64,000 nt of DNA from Gaertneriomyces semiglobifer. Its lineage: Eukaryota > Chytridiomycota > Chytridiomycetes > Spizellomycetales > Spizellomycetaceae. The stretch is from assembly GCA_025558075.1 (NCBI GenBank), contig JAHLKF010000020.1, positions 1 to 64,000 on the forward strand. Reading direction: 5' to 3'. Under the pieces are notes generated by a model, which did not search any database, had not been told where the DNA came from, and saw nothing but the letters and a program-made list of their open reading frames with translations. The position numbers were made by a program, and so were the translations under genes. This document shows, piece by piece, positions 1 through 10,143 of this stretch. How positions within the stretch are numbered: position 1 is the first letter of the stretch; every line of letters begins with the position of its first letter.

Positions 1-2305
1 GTAAAATCAGGGATTTTACAGCACTTTGCTACGTTGTTACGGCATGCAAAGGTAGATGCTGCTCTAGAACTTGCAGGGGTAGTGGCCAAATCCAGTAAGT
101 TCTGCGCGCAACCCTTACCCGCAACGCATGGACATTGCTAACCTTTCGATCGCCAGAGTATGCCGAGTCGCTTCTCCCATGTTTGTCGATCAATACGATT
201 CTTGGTCTCTACAGGTCACTTACGGAGACGAATCTGCAGAAAAAGACGTTGCGACTTTTACGAGATTTGGTCGATACAGGTAAGAAAAGCAAGGATCATG
301 CATGTCAATCAACCTAATATTATGCCGCAGACGAAGCTCAGAATTCACCGAATGTTTCTACAAATCTGCTGCCACTCCTTACATCTGACGCCACGCCACC
401 ACAACACATTCCGCTAATCACCTCCATCATTCAATCATTCATCCAAACCGTACCGCTTCCCTTCCTCTCGCAGTATAAGAGCCGTGTTTTTACCATACCT
501 GAAGACGAAGCCCCTCTTGTATACAATGAGATGAATTTGTTTCCGGAAGAGAACTATGAGAGAAGCGAGGGCGATGCCGTTCCTCAGATTAGGGTACATC
601 ACATTCAACCCATTGTACCACCATATACATCGCCGACACTTCGATGTGCGTCTCCTGCTCCACTGTACATCAACTCAAGTGGTACGAAGCGTCTACCGAT
701 ATACATCCCTTCTCTCGATCAGCGGCCGGTGGGAAAGCTAGTGTATGATGTGATGGACCCAACAGTCGCAGAGGACGTGGATGATGATGAAACGCTCATC
801 TTTGATTCGCGCTTTGAAAGTGGGAACCTGCAAATGGCAATCTATATAGGAGAGAATGAATACGATTTACTCCTGCAAACGGATGTTGGGTGCGACATCG
901 GAAGGCACAACCAAGTATGTTGTGAATGATGTTATATGGTTCTCTATAACCCGCTGACAAACCTCGAAAGTGGTTCTACTTTTCAGTGAGACGAGGTGTT
1001 CCGGGGCGGACGTACAAGTTCAACATAGTCAATATGTCTAAAGGTACAAGCCAGTTTTCCCACGGTACGTATGGTTGTTGTCGGAACTGCACGCACATGT
1101 CTCAACCCCCATATTTGCTTACCGTCGGTCAGGTATGCAGCCAGTCCTTTATACCCCTCTGCTTTCTCACTGGACGCGTACTGGCACCCATATTACCTAC
1201 ACGAAAAATACGTATCAGAACCCATCTTCATCATCAACCTTTGCGACGCTTTCTTTCTGCACAACCGTTCCGTTCGCAAATGACGTTGCATATATTGCTT
1301 ACTGTTACCCGTACACGTATAGCATGTTGATGAAGACGTTGCTGACTCTGAAGAGCAAGGATGACAGTAGGAGAATGCTGGTCACAGAGCTATGTAGGAG
1401 CTTGGGTGGAAACGGAGTTCCGCTGTTGACAATCACCAATCCAACGACCAAACCAACTCTGCCCAACCTGCTATCAGCGGCGGCAGGAGGCATTCCCAGT
1501 AAACCGTATCTGTTGATAACATCCCGCGTTCACCCGGGCGAAACTCCATCCTCGCATATTCTTCACTCCCTGCTACAATTCCTGCTCTCTGCGGACCCCA
1601 CGGCAGAAGCAATACGCGAGAAGGTGATTGTCAAATGTGTGCCTATGATTGCTGTCGACGGAGTGATAAACGGATGTCATCGCACGAATTTGACGGGTGT
1701 AGACCTGAACCGTACCTATGTTGATCCGGGAAAAGAAAGCCGGGAGGTCTGGTGGGTTCGAGAATTAGTCAGGCGGTGCAAGCAGCGAAGCAATGTCTCG
1801 GTAAGCGCAATGGCAAAGGAGCAGTTGAGAATCTGTAGTGCATCCAACTGAAGATATCATGCATTGCTGCCACAGATGAGCCTAGACATCCATGCGCATT
1901 CTCAGCAAAAGAACATTTTCTTGTTTGGCTGTGGTAGCTTTGACGATGAAGGCCTTGAAAGGGTAACTGTAGCCTCGATAGTCGTCTCGGGTTTACTGCT
2001 CACTACGCACTTTTCAGACATTTCCGAGTTATCTCGCCACACATACTCCGTTTTTCTCTTTACATCAATCCCATAACGCGACACCTCCGCAAAAGAGATC
2101 AACGAATCGGGTGGTATTCCACCATGACTTGGGCATTGATTCGTTTACGCTGGAAGCTTCGTACTGTGGGACAGATTTGGGCGGTGAAGCACGACAGTTT
2201 ACTGTGGAAGATTACTGGAAAGTGGGAGTTGGTGTCGGCCGAGCCATAGGCGAGATTGTCAAGCGCATGGGTAGCGACGAAGGCCATAATAATACTAATT
2301 GTTAG
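1..2305 (+). CDS. AGTPBP1: Cytosolic carboxypeptidase CCP1/AGTPBP1-like (tubulin deglutamylase), 5' end missing
   Basis: M14 metallocarboxypeptidase that in the known family removes glutamates from tubulin tails in axonemes and cytoplasm. The gene enters the window already in frame. Readable exons are about 1-94, 157-279, 331-924, 986-1063, one reaching 1800, 1876-1962 and 2018-2305, separated by 51-75 nt introns. The first exons read as helical ARM-like repeat sequence, as in the CCP1 N-terminus. The CCP-specific N-domain follows (FDSRFESGNLQ, EYDLLL, WFYFSVRRGVPG). The catalytic domain shows HPGE (zinc His and Glu), DGVINGCHR, DLNR, IHAHSQQKN (third zinc ligand) and TLEASYCG (catalytic Glu). 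All key residues are intact. Family membership is secure; CCP1 rather than another CCP rests on the ARM-like N-terminus. Confidence 0.9.
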
Positions 2306-2362
2306 TGTTCAATACAAGATCGCCCGACCTAGGCCATCCAAAACTAAGGTATAAAATAAAAT

Positions 2363-2444
2363 GACGAGAGAGGGATTTGAACCCTCGCCTCCGGAGAGAT
2401 CAGGGCCTTAACCTGACGCCTTAGACCAACTCGGCCATCTCGCC
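2363..2444 (-). tRNA. tRNA-Leu(AAG)
   Basis: An 82 nt class II tRNA folds on the minus strand. The acceptor stem is GGCGAGA with UCUCGUC, the anticodon stem UCAGG/CCUGA holds loop UUAAGGC (anticodon AAG), and the T arm is GAGGG-UUCAAAU-CCCUC. No intron is present. A T-run downstream on the minus strand (TTTTATTTT) fits a Pol III terminator. Confidence 0.95.
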
Positions 2445-3165
2445 TGACAACATTCTCCACCGAACCAAACCATGTAGTAGTCACTGTCCTCATGCACCAC
2501 GTGCACCTGCCAATAGGGCCAGCTATTAAAGGACAGTAAGAGACCAGTAAACATCTGTTAAAGTTCCCTCTCTGGATACGGAGTTCCTGTCGGTAGTTAT
2601 CAGTTCATCAGTGGTGGATACCTTTTGAGGATTCAAAGTAGGTGGTGGGAGCGTATAACCCTTTCTTTAACGTAGCTAAGACCCAGCGTCACAGCCAGCA
2701 CCACAGCTCTGCCAGTGGTGTGCATACTTCATGCAAATAATGTGCCTCCGGAAGATGTTAGCAACTTAACAGGCGCATGGCATACGATTGTTGTGTTAAC
2801 TGTGGATACGCCTGCCGCCTGCATGTCACAATCCCGTCGGTTACGTAATCTAACTCCGCTGGCGGAGCACGGTCATTCATTCCCAAGCATCACAAAATGC
2901 TGGGTGCAATTAAATATGGAAATGTTATGACTAGAGGGAGGTACATAATGAGCTGAGCGAGCCGCCGCAAACTTCAATCGCGAAGCGACTATTCGTGGGA
3001 TGTGAAGGAGTGAACTATTAATAGGTTGTTGTTGAACAAATTGAGCGTCTCCACGCACACGCAAGCAGCATGTTAGTAGATATACTTGCGCCGTTCAGCA
3101 GCTGGAGGAGCAGGAGAAGACTGCGTTCTGCTCTGTTCGCCCATATGCATCGGAAAGTATAACTC
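2445..3165. other. Intergenic, no gene recognised
   Basis: This 0.7 kb lies between the tRNA-Leu and the next plus-strand start. It holds only short unsupported reading frames. It presumably contains the promoter of the 7TM-RGS gene. Confidence 0.5.
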
Positions 3166-5320
3166 ATGTCTGCTTCGGATCAGCCCGACCATGTCACTTA
3201 TGAACACTACGACGCACTATGGTATCGCACATTTTGGCACTCTGTCTGGGGGACCGTCACCGTTTTCTACATATTCTCGGCGGTGGTGTTTCATCATTAT
3301 CGAAAAGAATGGGTGATTCGGTATCGAAGCCCTGGGCTCACCTATTTGCAGATGGTCGCGGGATTCCTCTTTTTGAGCGTGCACTATCTGGAGGGCGTGG
3401 TGCATGATCTTCCATGCTTCGTGATTATGTGGGCAAACAATATTTGCACTCTGCTGTTCCTCTTCGCCATGATGTTGCGCACGTGAGTGGAGGTATCGGT
3501 CGTTACAGTGCTTGGCTGGATTCTTATGCCCGCCGCGTTTTACAGGTTGCGTCTCCATATGGAACAACAAGCCTTCCAACAAAAATTGGAAACATTAGCC
3601 CAGCAGGCTACTGCTAGACGGCTTTCGGAAGCCGCCCGCATACGGAAGGCGCAGGTCCCACATTCGGCCCGCTTTATGGGATTTCTACGAAGTGCCAAAT
3701 TGCTGCCAGAATCAGTTCCGAGCTTGGCACTGAACAGTGGTTCAAAAGAAGATATTAATGAATGTAGGAAGACTGAAGAGAAAGAGATTACAAACATTGT
3801 TCAAAGTCAGCACCTGTCGCCTTCCGAAGGAGGCCCAGAAGGTTTTGGTCTGGAAGCAACCCAAAGGAACCTGTTGGGAGATGACGGCCACGGGATCTAC
3901 GGCGTTACTTATACTCAGCGAGATAAAAGACACATGATGGAAGTCAACTGGTATCTGCGTCAACGAGCGAAATACATCGATCGCCGGATCCGTCAGACAT
4001 TTGTGATTGGTGTATCTTCCACCTTCATAGCGACCTGCATCATTCAAGTGGTGACCAAACATCGTCGAATTTGGCCCGTCATCGACAGAGGATGCCTGAA
4101 CAACGGCTGGGAGTTCTGTTTAGCATGGATAGCCGGCGCCGGTTTTTTTGGCTTCGTTGCACCGTATATGCTCTGGAAGTTGAGGCGCGCGGCAGATCCG
4201 GCAGGAGTGCAACTGGACGTTTACGTCTCATTCATCGTCGGGGTTCCGTCAATGGTTGCCAGTTTCTTTTGGTTTAACTTTATTACGCCAAAGTTTGGAC
4301 TACCCTTCCGGCTCGGGAGCCTGTTCTTGATGGTGTTACCGGTCATGTTGCATGTAATGAGTGTTGTGTGGCCTGTAGTAAAGTGCAGGAGATGGTTGAA
4401 AGAGCGACGTAGACGACGACTTGGCATGAACATGGCCGGCTTGGAGTGGGTTATGAGGAACGTGGGCATGGCAGTAGAATTCGAGGAATGGTGTCTCAAA
4501 GGTATGGTATTCCGCATATTGCCCCATGTGGAGATTTGGTGTGAATCAGCACTTTGGATAACGAGTACTTATCTTCAAACTTTGCAGAGTCTTGCATTGA
4601 ATTGTTTATCTTTCTTTCGGAATACCGTCAGCTCCAGCGGCAAGCACGCAACATTCTACTTCCGCCTCTATTGGCTACGCCGAACGACGAGGAGAATCAC
4701 CATCCGCTTTCTTCCGTTTTCCTGCGCCTTTCGCACCGCCACTTCGCAAAGCATTCGCCAGCGCCGACGCCATTTGCCCAGCAGTCCACGTATTTTGCAT
4801 ACCATAATCGAGGTCCCACCGGCTTGACTGCCGCACCCTCGTTGCAAGCAGTATCCGGTGTGGTGGGGCTAGCAACAAAAGGTCGGACGAGTCATGATAT
4901 CATGCAATTATTTCCTTCGCTCCCAGTTCCAGAATCCTTGGAACCGCTCTGGATCGGCTTTTACGAGATGTTCATCAAGACAGATAGTCCAATAGCGCTG
5001 AATCTACCTCACGACATCGTCAATGAAGTGGCAGATATGGTCGCCTGTCGTCAACTGACAGTTGGCATGTTTGATCGTTGCAGAGAGTCAGTATTCAACT
5101 CTCTGGTAAGCAGCTTCACTCGCGGAGCCGCTGGTCATTTTCGACTCATCAGCTAACTGAAATCATCTTTGCCTTAATTGCTCAGTTCCTCAACTCTTAC
5201 CCCTCCTTCCTCCATCACATGCGTGAACGCGGATACTATCTTGCACCGGATGCAGATTCTGCGCCGAGTTCTAGCACCAGTAATTCGAGCGACGTGACGC
5301 ACGCCGGTGCCATGTGTTAG
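3166..5320 (+). CDS. Seven-transmembrane protein with C-terminal RGS domain
   Basis: Predicted membrane regulator of heterotrimeric G proteins. Exons are about 3166-3482, 3546-4501, 4588-5105 and 5186-5320. The first intron (63 nt, GTGAGT...TTTACAG) removes an in-frame TGA at 3484, and all junctions keep frame. Seven hydrophobic segments run through the first two exons: TFWHSVWGTVTVFYIF, TYLQMVAGFLFLSV, NNICTLLFLFAMM, VIGVSSTFIATCI, FCLAWIAGAGFFGFV, VSFIVGVPSMVASFFW and LFLMVLPVMLHVMSV. An RGS domain follows, starting FEEWCLKESCIELFIFL, resuming with WIGFYEMFIKTDSPIALNL and ending SYPSFLHHMRE. Between the RGS halves sits a long insert of roughly 100 residues. The architecture resembles 7TM-RGS proteins such as plant AtRGS1; that is an analogy, not a demonstrated homology. 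It is expected to accelerate G-alpha GTPase activity if the RGS core folds. Confidence 0.8.
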
Positions 5321-5588
5321 TTGTGTAGATGTATAGCAAAAGAAGTTGAGCTTGCAAATATGCTGAGTTTCAATGATGATACCCTGACTTGCGGTTGCTT
5401 GCTGTTGAAATGTTCGAACATTAGTGGTCAATATCAAAGCATCAAATTTTGAAAATATTTACAGCACAAGATAGATCAAACTGCCAGCCCATAATGCACA
5501 GCTACCTAACACCTCTGATGTTAGCCGTTCGACCTGAAACTACAACATTAACTACATACACCGTTATATATTCTCATGCGGCTTCATA

Positions 5589-6300
5589 TTAGTGCCCGCC
5601 CTTCTGCTTCCCATTGTCTTTGCCATGTCCATGTCCTTTGCCCTTTCCAAAATCTCTACCTCGTCCAGCGTTTCCTGGGTGGCCTTTAAAGGAGTCACCT
5701 GGGGAGGACGGTGATGATGGCTGGCTGACGACCCCATCAGGCACTGCCGGTGCCGGTGTCGGTTCGGACCCTGTGCCCGCGGTTGGTGTTGGAATAGGGC
5801 CACTATCTCCGTCCCCGTTGTTGCCGCTGTTGCCGCTGCCACTGTCTGATCCGTCTGACCCGCCGGAGTTGTTGCCATTGTCGCTGTTTGGTACACCTGC
5901 ACCATCATTGTTCCCTGCACCTCCGTTTCCATCGCTACCAGTGTTGCTGCTGTCATTGTTCGATCCACCACTGTTATCGTTTCCGTTGGATTCGCCCGCG
6001 CCCGAGCCGTTCCCAACTTCATTATTGCCGTCGTTGTTGTCGGTGTCACCGTTGGATCCGCCGTTGCTTCCATCAGATCCACCAGGGGAGCCTTCACCAC
6101 CAGTGCTTCCATTGTTACCATTGCCTCCGTCAGAACCACCAGTGGAGCCTTCACCACCGATGCCTCCACCATTACCATTACCTCCGTCGGAGCCACTGTT
6201 ATCATTTCCAGCATTCCCATCTCCACCATTACCATTTCCACCGCCATTTCCACCGCCATTTCCACCGCCATTGCCACCGCCATTGCCATTGCCATTGCCA

Positions 6301-6351
<51 letters not shown>

Positions 6352-7162
6352 TCGTTGCCACCGCCATTTCCATCTCCACCATTACCATTTCCACCACCAT
6401 TACCGCCGCCAGTCACGGTAATCCTCACACAATCATCCTGACTACCTCTCTGAGCAACCGGCATGACAACGGGTTGATGGCTCTCGGCGCTCGTCATCGT
6501 ACACACTCTCCATAAGCCCTCTTGCAGCGTGCCCTTTGGAATCGTTACACTCATCTTTCCGTCCACAGCTTTCCCGTTCAATCCTTTGAAGAATCCAAAC
6601 ACCTTTGGATCAGGAGGAGTCCCGCTCTCCACATTGAGTTTTTGCACGCTGATATGGGTGTGCCCTTGAATTTTTCCTTCCGAGTTCAGAGTTTGGGGTT
6701 TGAGGTAGTAAGTGGTTTGAGGGTCTGAAAAGAAGCCGGTGTCAAGATTGGTGTAGGCGACAATTACTTCGAGGTCGCTGTCGCTGGGATGGGAGGCGGC
6801 GTTGGCGGGGTTAAGGATCATAGCGCTGATCATATTGTCGGTGGACGGAATAGCTCCCATTGGTGTGGAACTACATGCGCCAGTTTTGATCTGGGAGCCA
6901 TCGGACGATGGTAGTCCTGTTCCTTTACAAAACTACAAGAAATGTTGAAAGTTAGCTTGATGCTTCCGAACGGATGCATTACAAGGCAGAGACTACGAAC
7001 ATCGCTTTGTGGGAAGGGCGAAAGAACCTTATCGTCTGTGGTAGGCGCCTCGACCGGCGGATTTGTAGTTGGCACCTCGGGCGTATTAGTTCGCCGGAAG
7101 ATAGGTGTGCACGTTGAGCTGGTGAGAAGGGTCAAGAATAGGAAAGAGTTGAAGGGACGCAT
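5589..7162 (-). CDS. Secreted protein with conserved fungal N-domain and Gly/Asn-rich repeat tail
   Basis: The first exon starts with a clear signal peptide (MRPFNSFLFLTLLTSSTCT) and a Thr/Pro-rich stretch. The donor is ambiguous; candidates after residues 45, 54 or 60 all keep phase 0. Exon 2 runs 6932-5589. It begins FCKGTGLPSSDGSQI and continues through GACSSTPMGAIPS, TNLDTGFFSDPQTTYYL, IQGHTHISVQ, VFGFFKGLNG, LWRVCTM and MPVAQRGSQDDC. I recognise this as a secreted fungal family of unknown function with paired cysteines. From about residue 230 the protein becomes an Asn-Gly dipeptide repeat, then Gly/Ser/Asn/Asp-rich sequence, ending in a Lys/His/Gly-rich tail (GKGKGHGHGKDNGKQKGGH). It is likely extracellular or wall-associated, as an inference from the signal peptide and low complexity. 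Confidence 0.8.
6225..6372 (-). repeat. Short tandem repeat encoding (Gly-Asn)n / (Gly-Gly-Asn)n
   Basis: The plus strand shows runs of gccgttgcc and ccaccgccattt units; on the coding strand they read GGC/GGT and AAC/AAT. Near-identical hexamers suggest expansion by slippage inside the secreted-protein gene. The repeat leaves long open frames in antisense and alternative frames, which are artefacts. Confidence 0.8.
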
Positions 7163-8482
7163 GGCTGCTGTTCGTAGCCGTGTTGGGTAAAATGTACACT
7201 TGACCGCCCAATCAAAGTCAACTGCTGTACGTAGCTACTAGGAATCTCGAGTTCAGAGCTCGGTTGTCAAACGAGAACGGCGACCGACGGGCGTTGCTTA
7301 TATTTCCGCACCATTTCTCTGTCCTAATTACGTCGGTTGACCATGGGCACACTGAGGAGGATGTTCTCCTTAGAACGACATCAACATGATCATCAACTTT
7401 TAGCAAAATTTGTGAGAGTGCGAGGTCATTGCCCGCCTCGTTGGCGTCCATGCCGCGCTGGAAAAGCAAGGGTTATATCATGGGGCAGGGTCCAGAGCAC
7501 TGATTCCGAATAGTCGGGTTCCCAAGGAGGCTAACGACCGAGGTTTCACGCACACATGGGCGGCAGCGTACCGCATCGAAAGGAGGTTGTAATTGGCGGG
7601 GTGGTGAGGCAGCGCCGTGTGTGTGAGCCAAAGTAAAAAGCAGATGCTGCTGCGCAATCGTCACGACGAGGCAGCGCGCGCGTTTTACGCGTCGTTTCGT
7701 CCGTCGATGCGAAGTTGCGAACGATGCCCCTCGGCGACGAAGCGGCGTTGCGGGCTTTTGCTGTTTTGCTGTTTTTTCTTTGCGTTCGACGGTGGCAGAG
7801 AATGCTGCTGGCGGCGATACTATCGTGCACTTCAAGATCAAGTGAATGATATGACGATGGAGTGACACCCTTTTGCTCTCGACATGATGGAAACTCTGTG
7901 TATTACAATACATACTAGAACCGAATGCGACATATGCGATGGTGCCAATTTGATGCTCGTACCCAGCATCCCATCGGCCCTCCCGCAGATCAGAGACGAC
8001 GGTGAAATGACGGTAATTCCACCAGTTTCTTTCGCAGTCTCTAACCTCAGGTCATTTCCGCGGCTATGCGTTGATCGCCTGGGTGGCACAGTCATTCGCT
8101 TACGTAAAGATAACACGTCTCAATCTCCGCGCAACACGGTTGTTGTTTCCTTGTTTGTTACCGAGACAAACAAAATATGGGCATGATATCATTGCCAAGT
8201 TACCTAAAAAAGAAAACAGTGAACAAAGGGTCGCTGTTCGAAAAGCGGGTCCTTTATCCCTATTGTGTGGACCCATTAGTTGCCAGACAGCTGAAGGAAG
8301 TTGGAGGTCTATTTACATTTCTACGCACCAATGGGAAAGTGGATCATGAAAGTCTGTCTGGCCATTGATCCAAAGTAACCAAAAAGGATGGAACACAGAG
8401 CTAAAGTCGGAGACGGGCAAGCGCTCGCGTCCGGTATTTTCATCGCCTGTCTTCTGGCCTTGGTCGTTCGACTTGATCTATC
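7163..8482. other. Intergenic, no gene recognised
   Basis: This 1.3 kb between divergent neighbours contains several overlapping short ORFs on both strands with arginine-rich, non-natural composition. No family motif or supported splice structure was seen. Confidence 0.5.
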
Positions 8483-9928
8483 ATGCCAAGCCTTTCCAAC
8501 GAACTGTTTTTACGGAACGAGGACTTCCCTTTGTGGCTGTCGGGTAGCAGCTGGGTGCTAACCCTCCTGGTGAGTGACGCAGCAGCTTGTGGTCCGTGCA
8601 ACTAAACTAAAAAAGTATGCCAGTCCATCCCAATCGCCCTTAGCGGTTTTGTTTTAGATGCGTCGCTTCTATACGTGTTTGCACGAACGCGGAGCTTATG
8701 GAGTGGCTGCAATATCCTGATTATGCTGGGGCTCATCTCTTCCCAGTTCCTTTTTGGCGGGTATGTATCAGTTACAGACGACATCTGCCTCTCGCCTAGT
8801 TTTTCACAACCGTATGCATTTCTAGGACGGCGGCCGCATATTACATTTTTAATGCGGTCCACCACGCTTTTGTGTCACCAACCGAATGTCGCATTGAAGC
8901 AGTGCTAGTACTCTGTGGGGGGAGTGCCTCGGTGATCGCCACCACCGCCATTGCGATTGAAAGGTATTACAGTATAGTCAAGCAAGACCCTCTACGTGGC
9001 AGAGGAACGGCTGGATTATTGTGTACGGTGTGGTCCATCGGCCTTTTCATCGGGCTCTTTCCTCTCTTTTCTGGCACGATTGCGCCGCGACCAACTCGGA
9101 TGACGTGTACCGCCGCGTGGTATTCGCGGGAACCGATGAGCATGGTGTATTCCTTGTTTTGCTTGTGTGCCCTTGGTGGTTCCATGGCACTTACCGCAAT
9201 GGTGTATTGGAAAACCTTCCAAGTCGTGAGGGCAGCGTCTCGTAGTTTGCAGCAGGTGATGAAATCGAAAGTCACGATGGCTACAAAAGTGCAAACTGTG
9301 GCTGACTTGGAAGGCCCTGCGATCGAGGGCACGGAGGACAACCGCCGGTTTAAGCGATGGTCTGCAATGGTATTCCACGCAGGGCGATTCTTGCTTGTTG
9401 GGGGAGGTGGGGATTCCGAAATTGAGAGAGTGGTCAGTGCATCTTGTTAACGTTGCGTTTCCACGCGTGTTACTTACACGACTCGTAGGAAAAGGAGACT
9501 GTAGGCTCAAAGAACTCGGCGAAGCATAAGCAGCAAGCAGCGGACAGGGCGGCGAGAAAGGACGCTTTGGAGCGGATAGTCTTTCAAAGATCGCTGCGGA
9601 TTGTTACTATTTTTATGTTATGTTGTGCGTAGCTCTGTTACCCAACTGTGCTATGGGCTCCTTGCTAACGTATCAATCCAGGGGCTTGCCACAGCTTCAT
9701 GTTTATTTACGGTAGGCATAGATCGTTATTCCGTAAATCCGCGTATTATAACCTTCCTTTCCAGAAATCACTTCCGGCAAGAATGTTCCGTATACTCTGG
9801 ACGTACTTGCTCACTCTCTCGTCATGTGCGGCGGGGTGATTAATTCAATGGTGCTTCTGACCGACAACAGGCAGTTGAAGAACGCGTATTTTGAACAGTA
9901 CCCATTTCTCAAATTTCTCCGTCGGTAA
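8483..9928 (+). CDS. Rhodopsin-like (class A type) G-protein-coupled receptor
   Basis: Hand splicing gives a coherent 7TM receptor. Exons are about 8483-8569, one ending at 8760, 8826-9432, 9489-9624, 9682-9711 and 9765-9928. The junction between the first two exons does not resolve in frame, so the N-terminus is provisional. TM1 spans that junction (SSWVLTLL...DASLLYVFART) and TM2 is NILIMLGLISSQFLF. TM3 carries a Cys and ends IATTAIAIERYYSIV, with ERY in the DRY position. TM4 and TM5 follow (LLCTVWSIGLFIGLF, YSLFCLCALGGSMAL). A charged third loop leads to TM6, IVTIFMLCWACHSFMFIY, whose CW resembles the class A CWxP motif; that W is created by the 57 nt intron at 9625-9681. TM7 is VLAHSLVMCGGVINSMVLL. 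NPxxY is not conserved and there is no TM7 lysine, so it is not an opsin. The ligand is unknown. Confidence 0.75.
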
Positions 9929-10143
9929 GAAACCCGCTGTGATTATCGCTGCAAATGCCGATGCTGATGACTCTGGCAAGCGGTGGCAAGAGAGCATCAT
10001 AATTCATGAGTCAAAGATAGAGGAATACTGCTTGCGATGAGCAATATCGCCAGCATTCTGAGACGTCAGAGTAGACGATTGGGCAGCTGGCACAAGGTCT
10101 TTCAGTAGTGCAAATACATCCATTGTATATCTGTCAACGTTGA

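Noticed and set aside
3484..3486. In-frame TGA between two long ORFs of the 7TM-RGS gene, suggesting readthrough or selenocysteine
   Set aside because: A 63-nt intron with GTGAGT donor and TTTACAG acceptor (3483-3545) removes it and keeps frame.
6225..6372. Regular short repeats that might recall a CRISPR array
   Set aside because: Units are 6-9 nt, have no spacers and lie inside a coding region of a eukaryote.
5564..6441. Long Pro/Leu-rich plus-strand ORF and Thr/Ala/Met-rich minus-strand ORF
   Set aside because: Both are alternative-frame shadows of the repeat-rich secreted protein gene; composition follows the repeat.
8483..9928. Opsin identity for the rhodopsin-like receptor
   Set aside because: No lysine in TM7 (VLAHSLVMCGGVINSMVLL) for retinal attachment.
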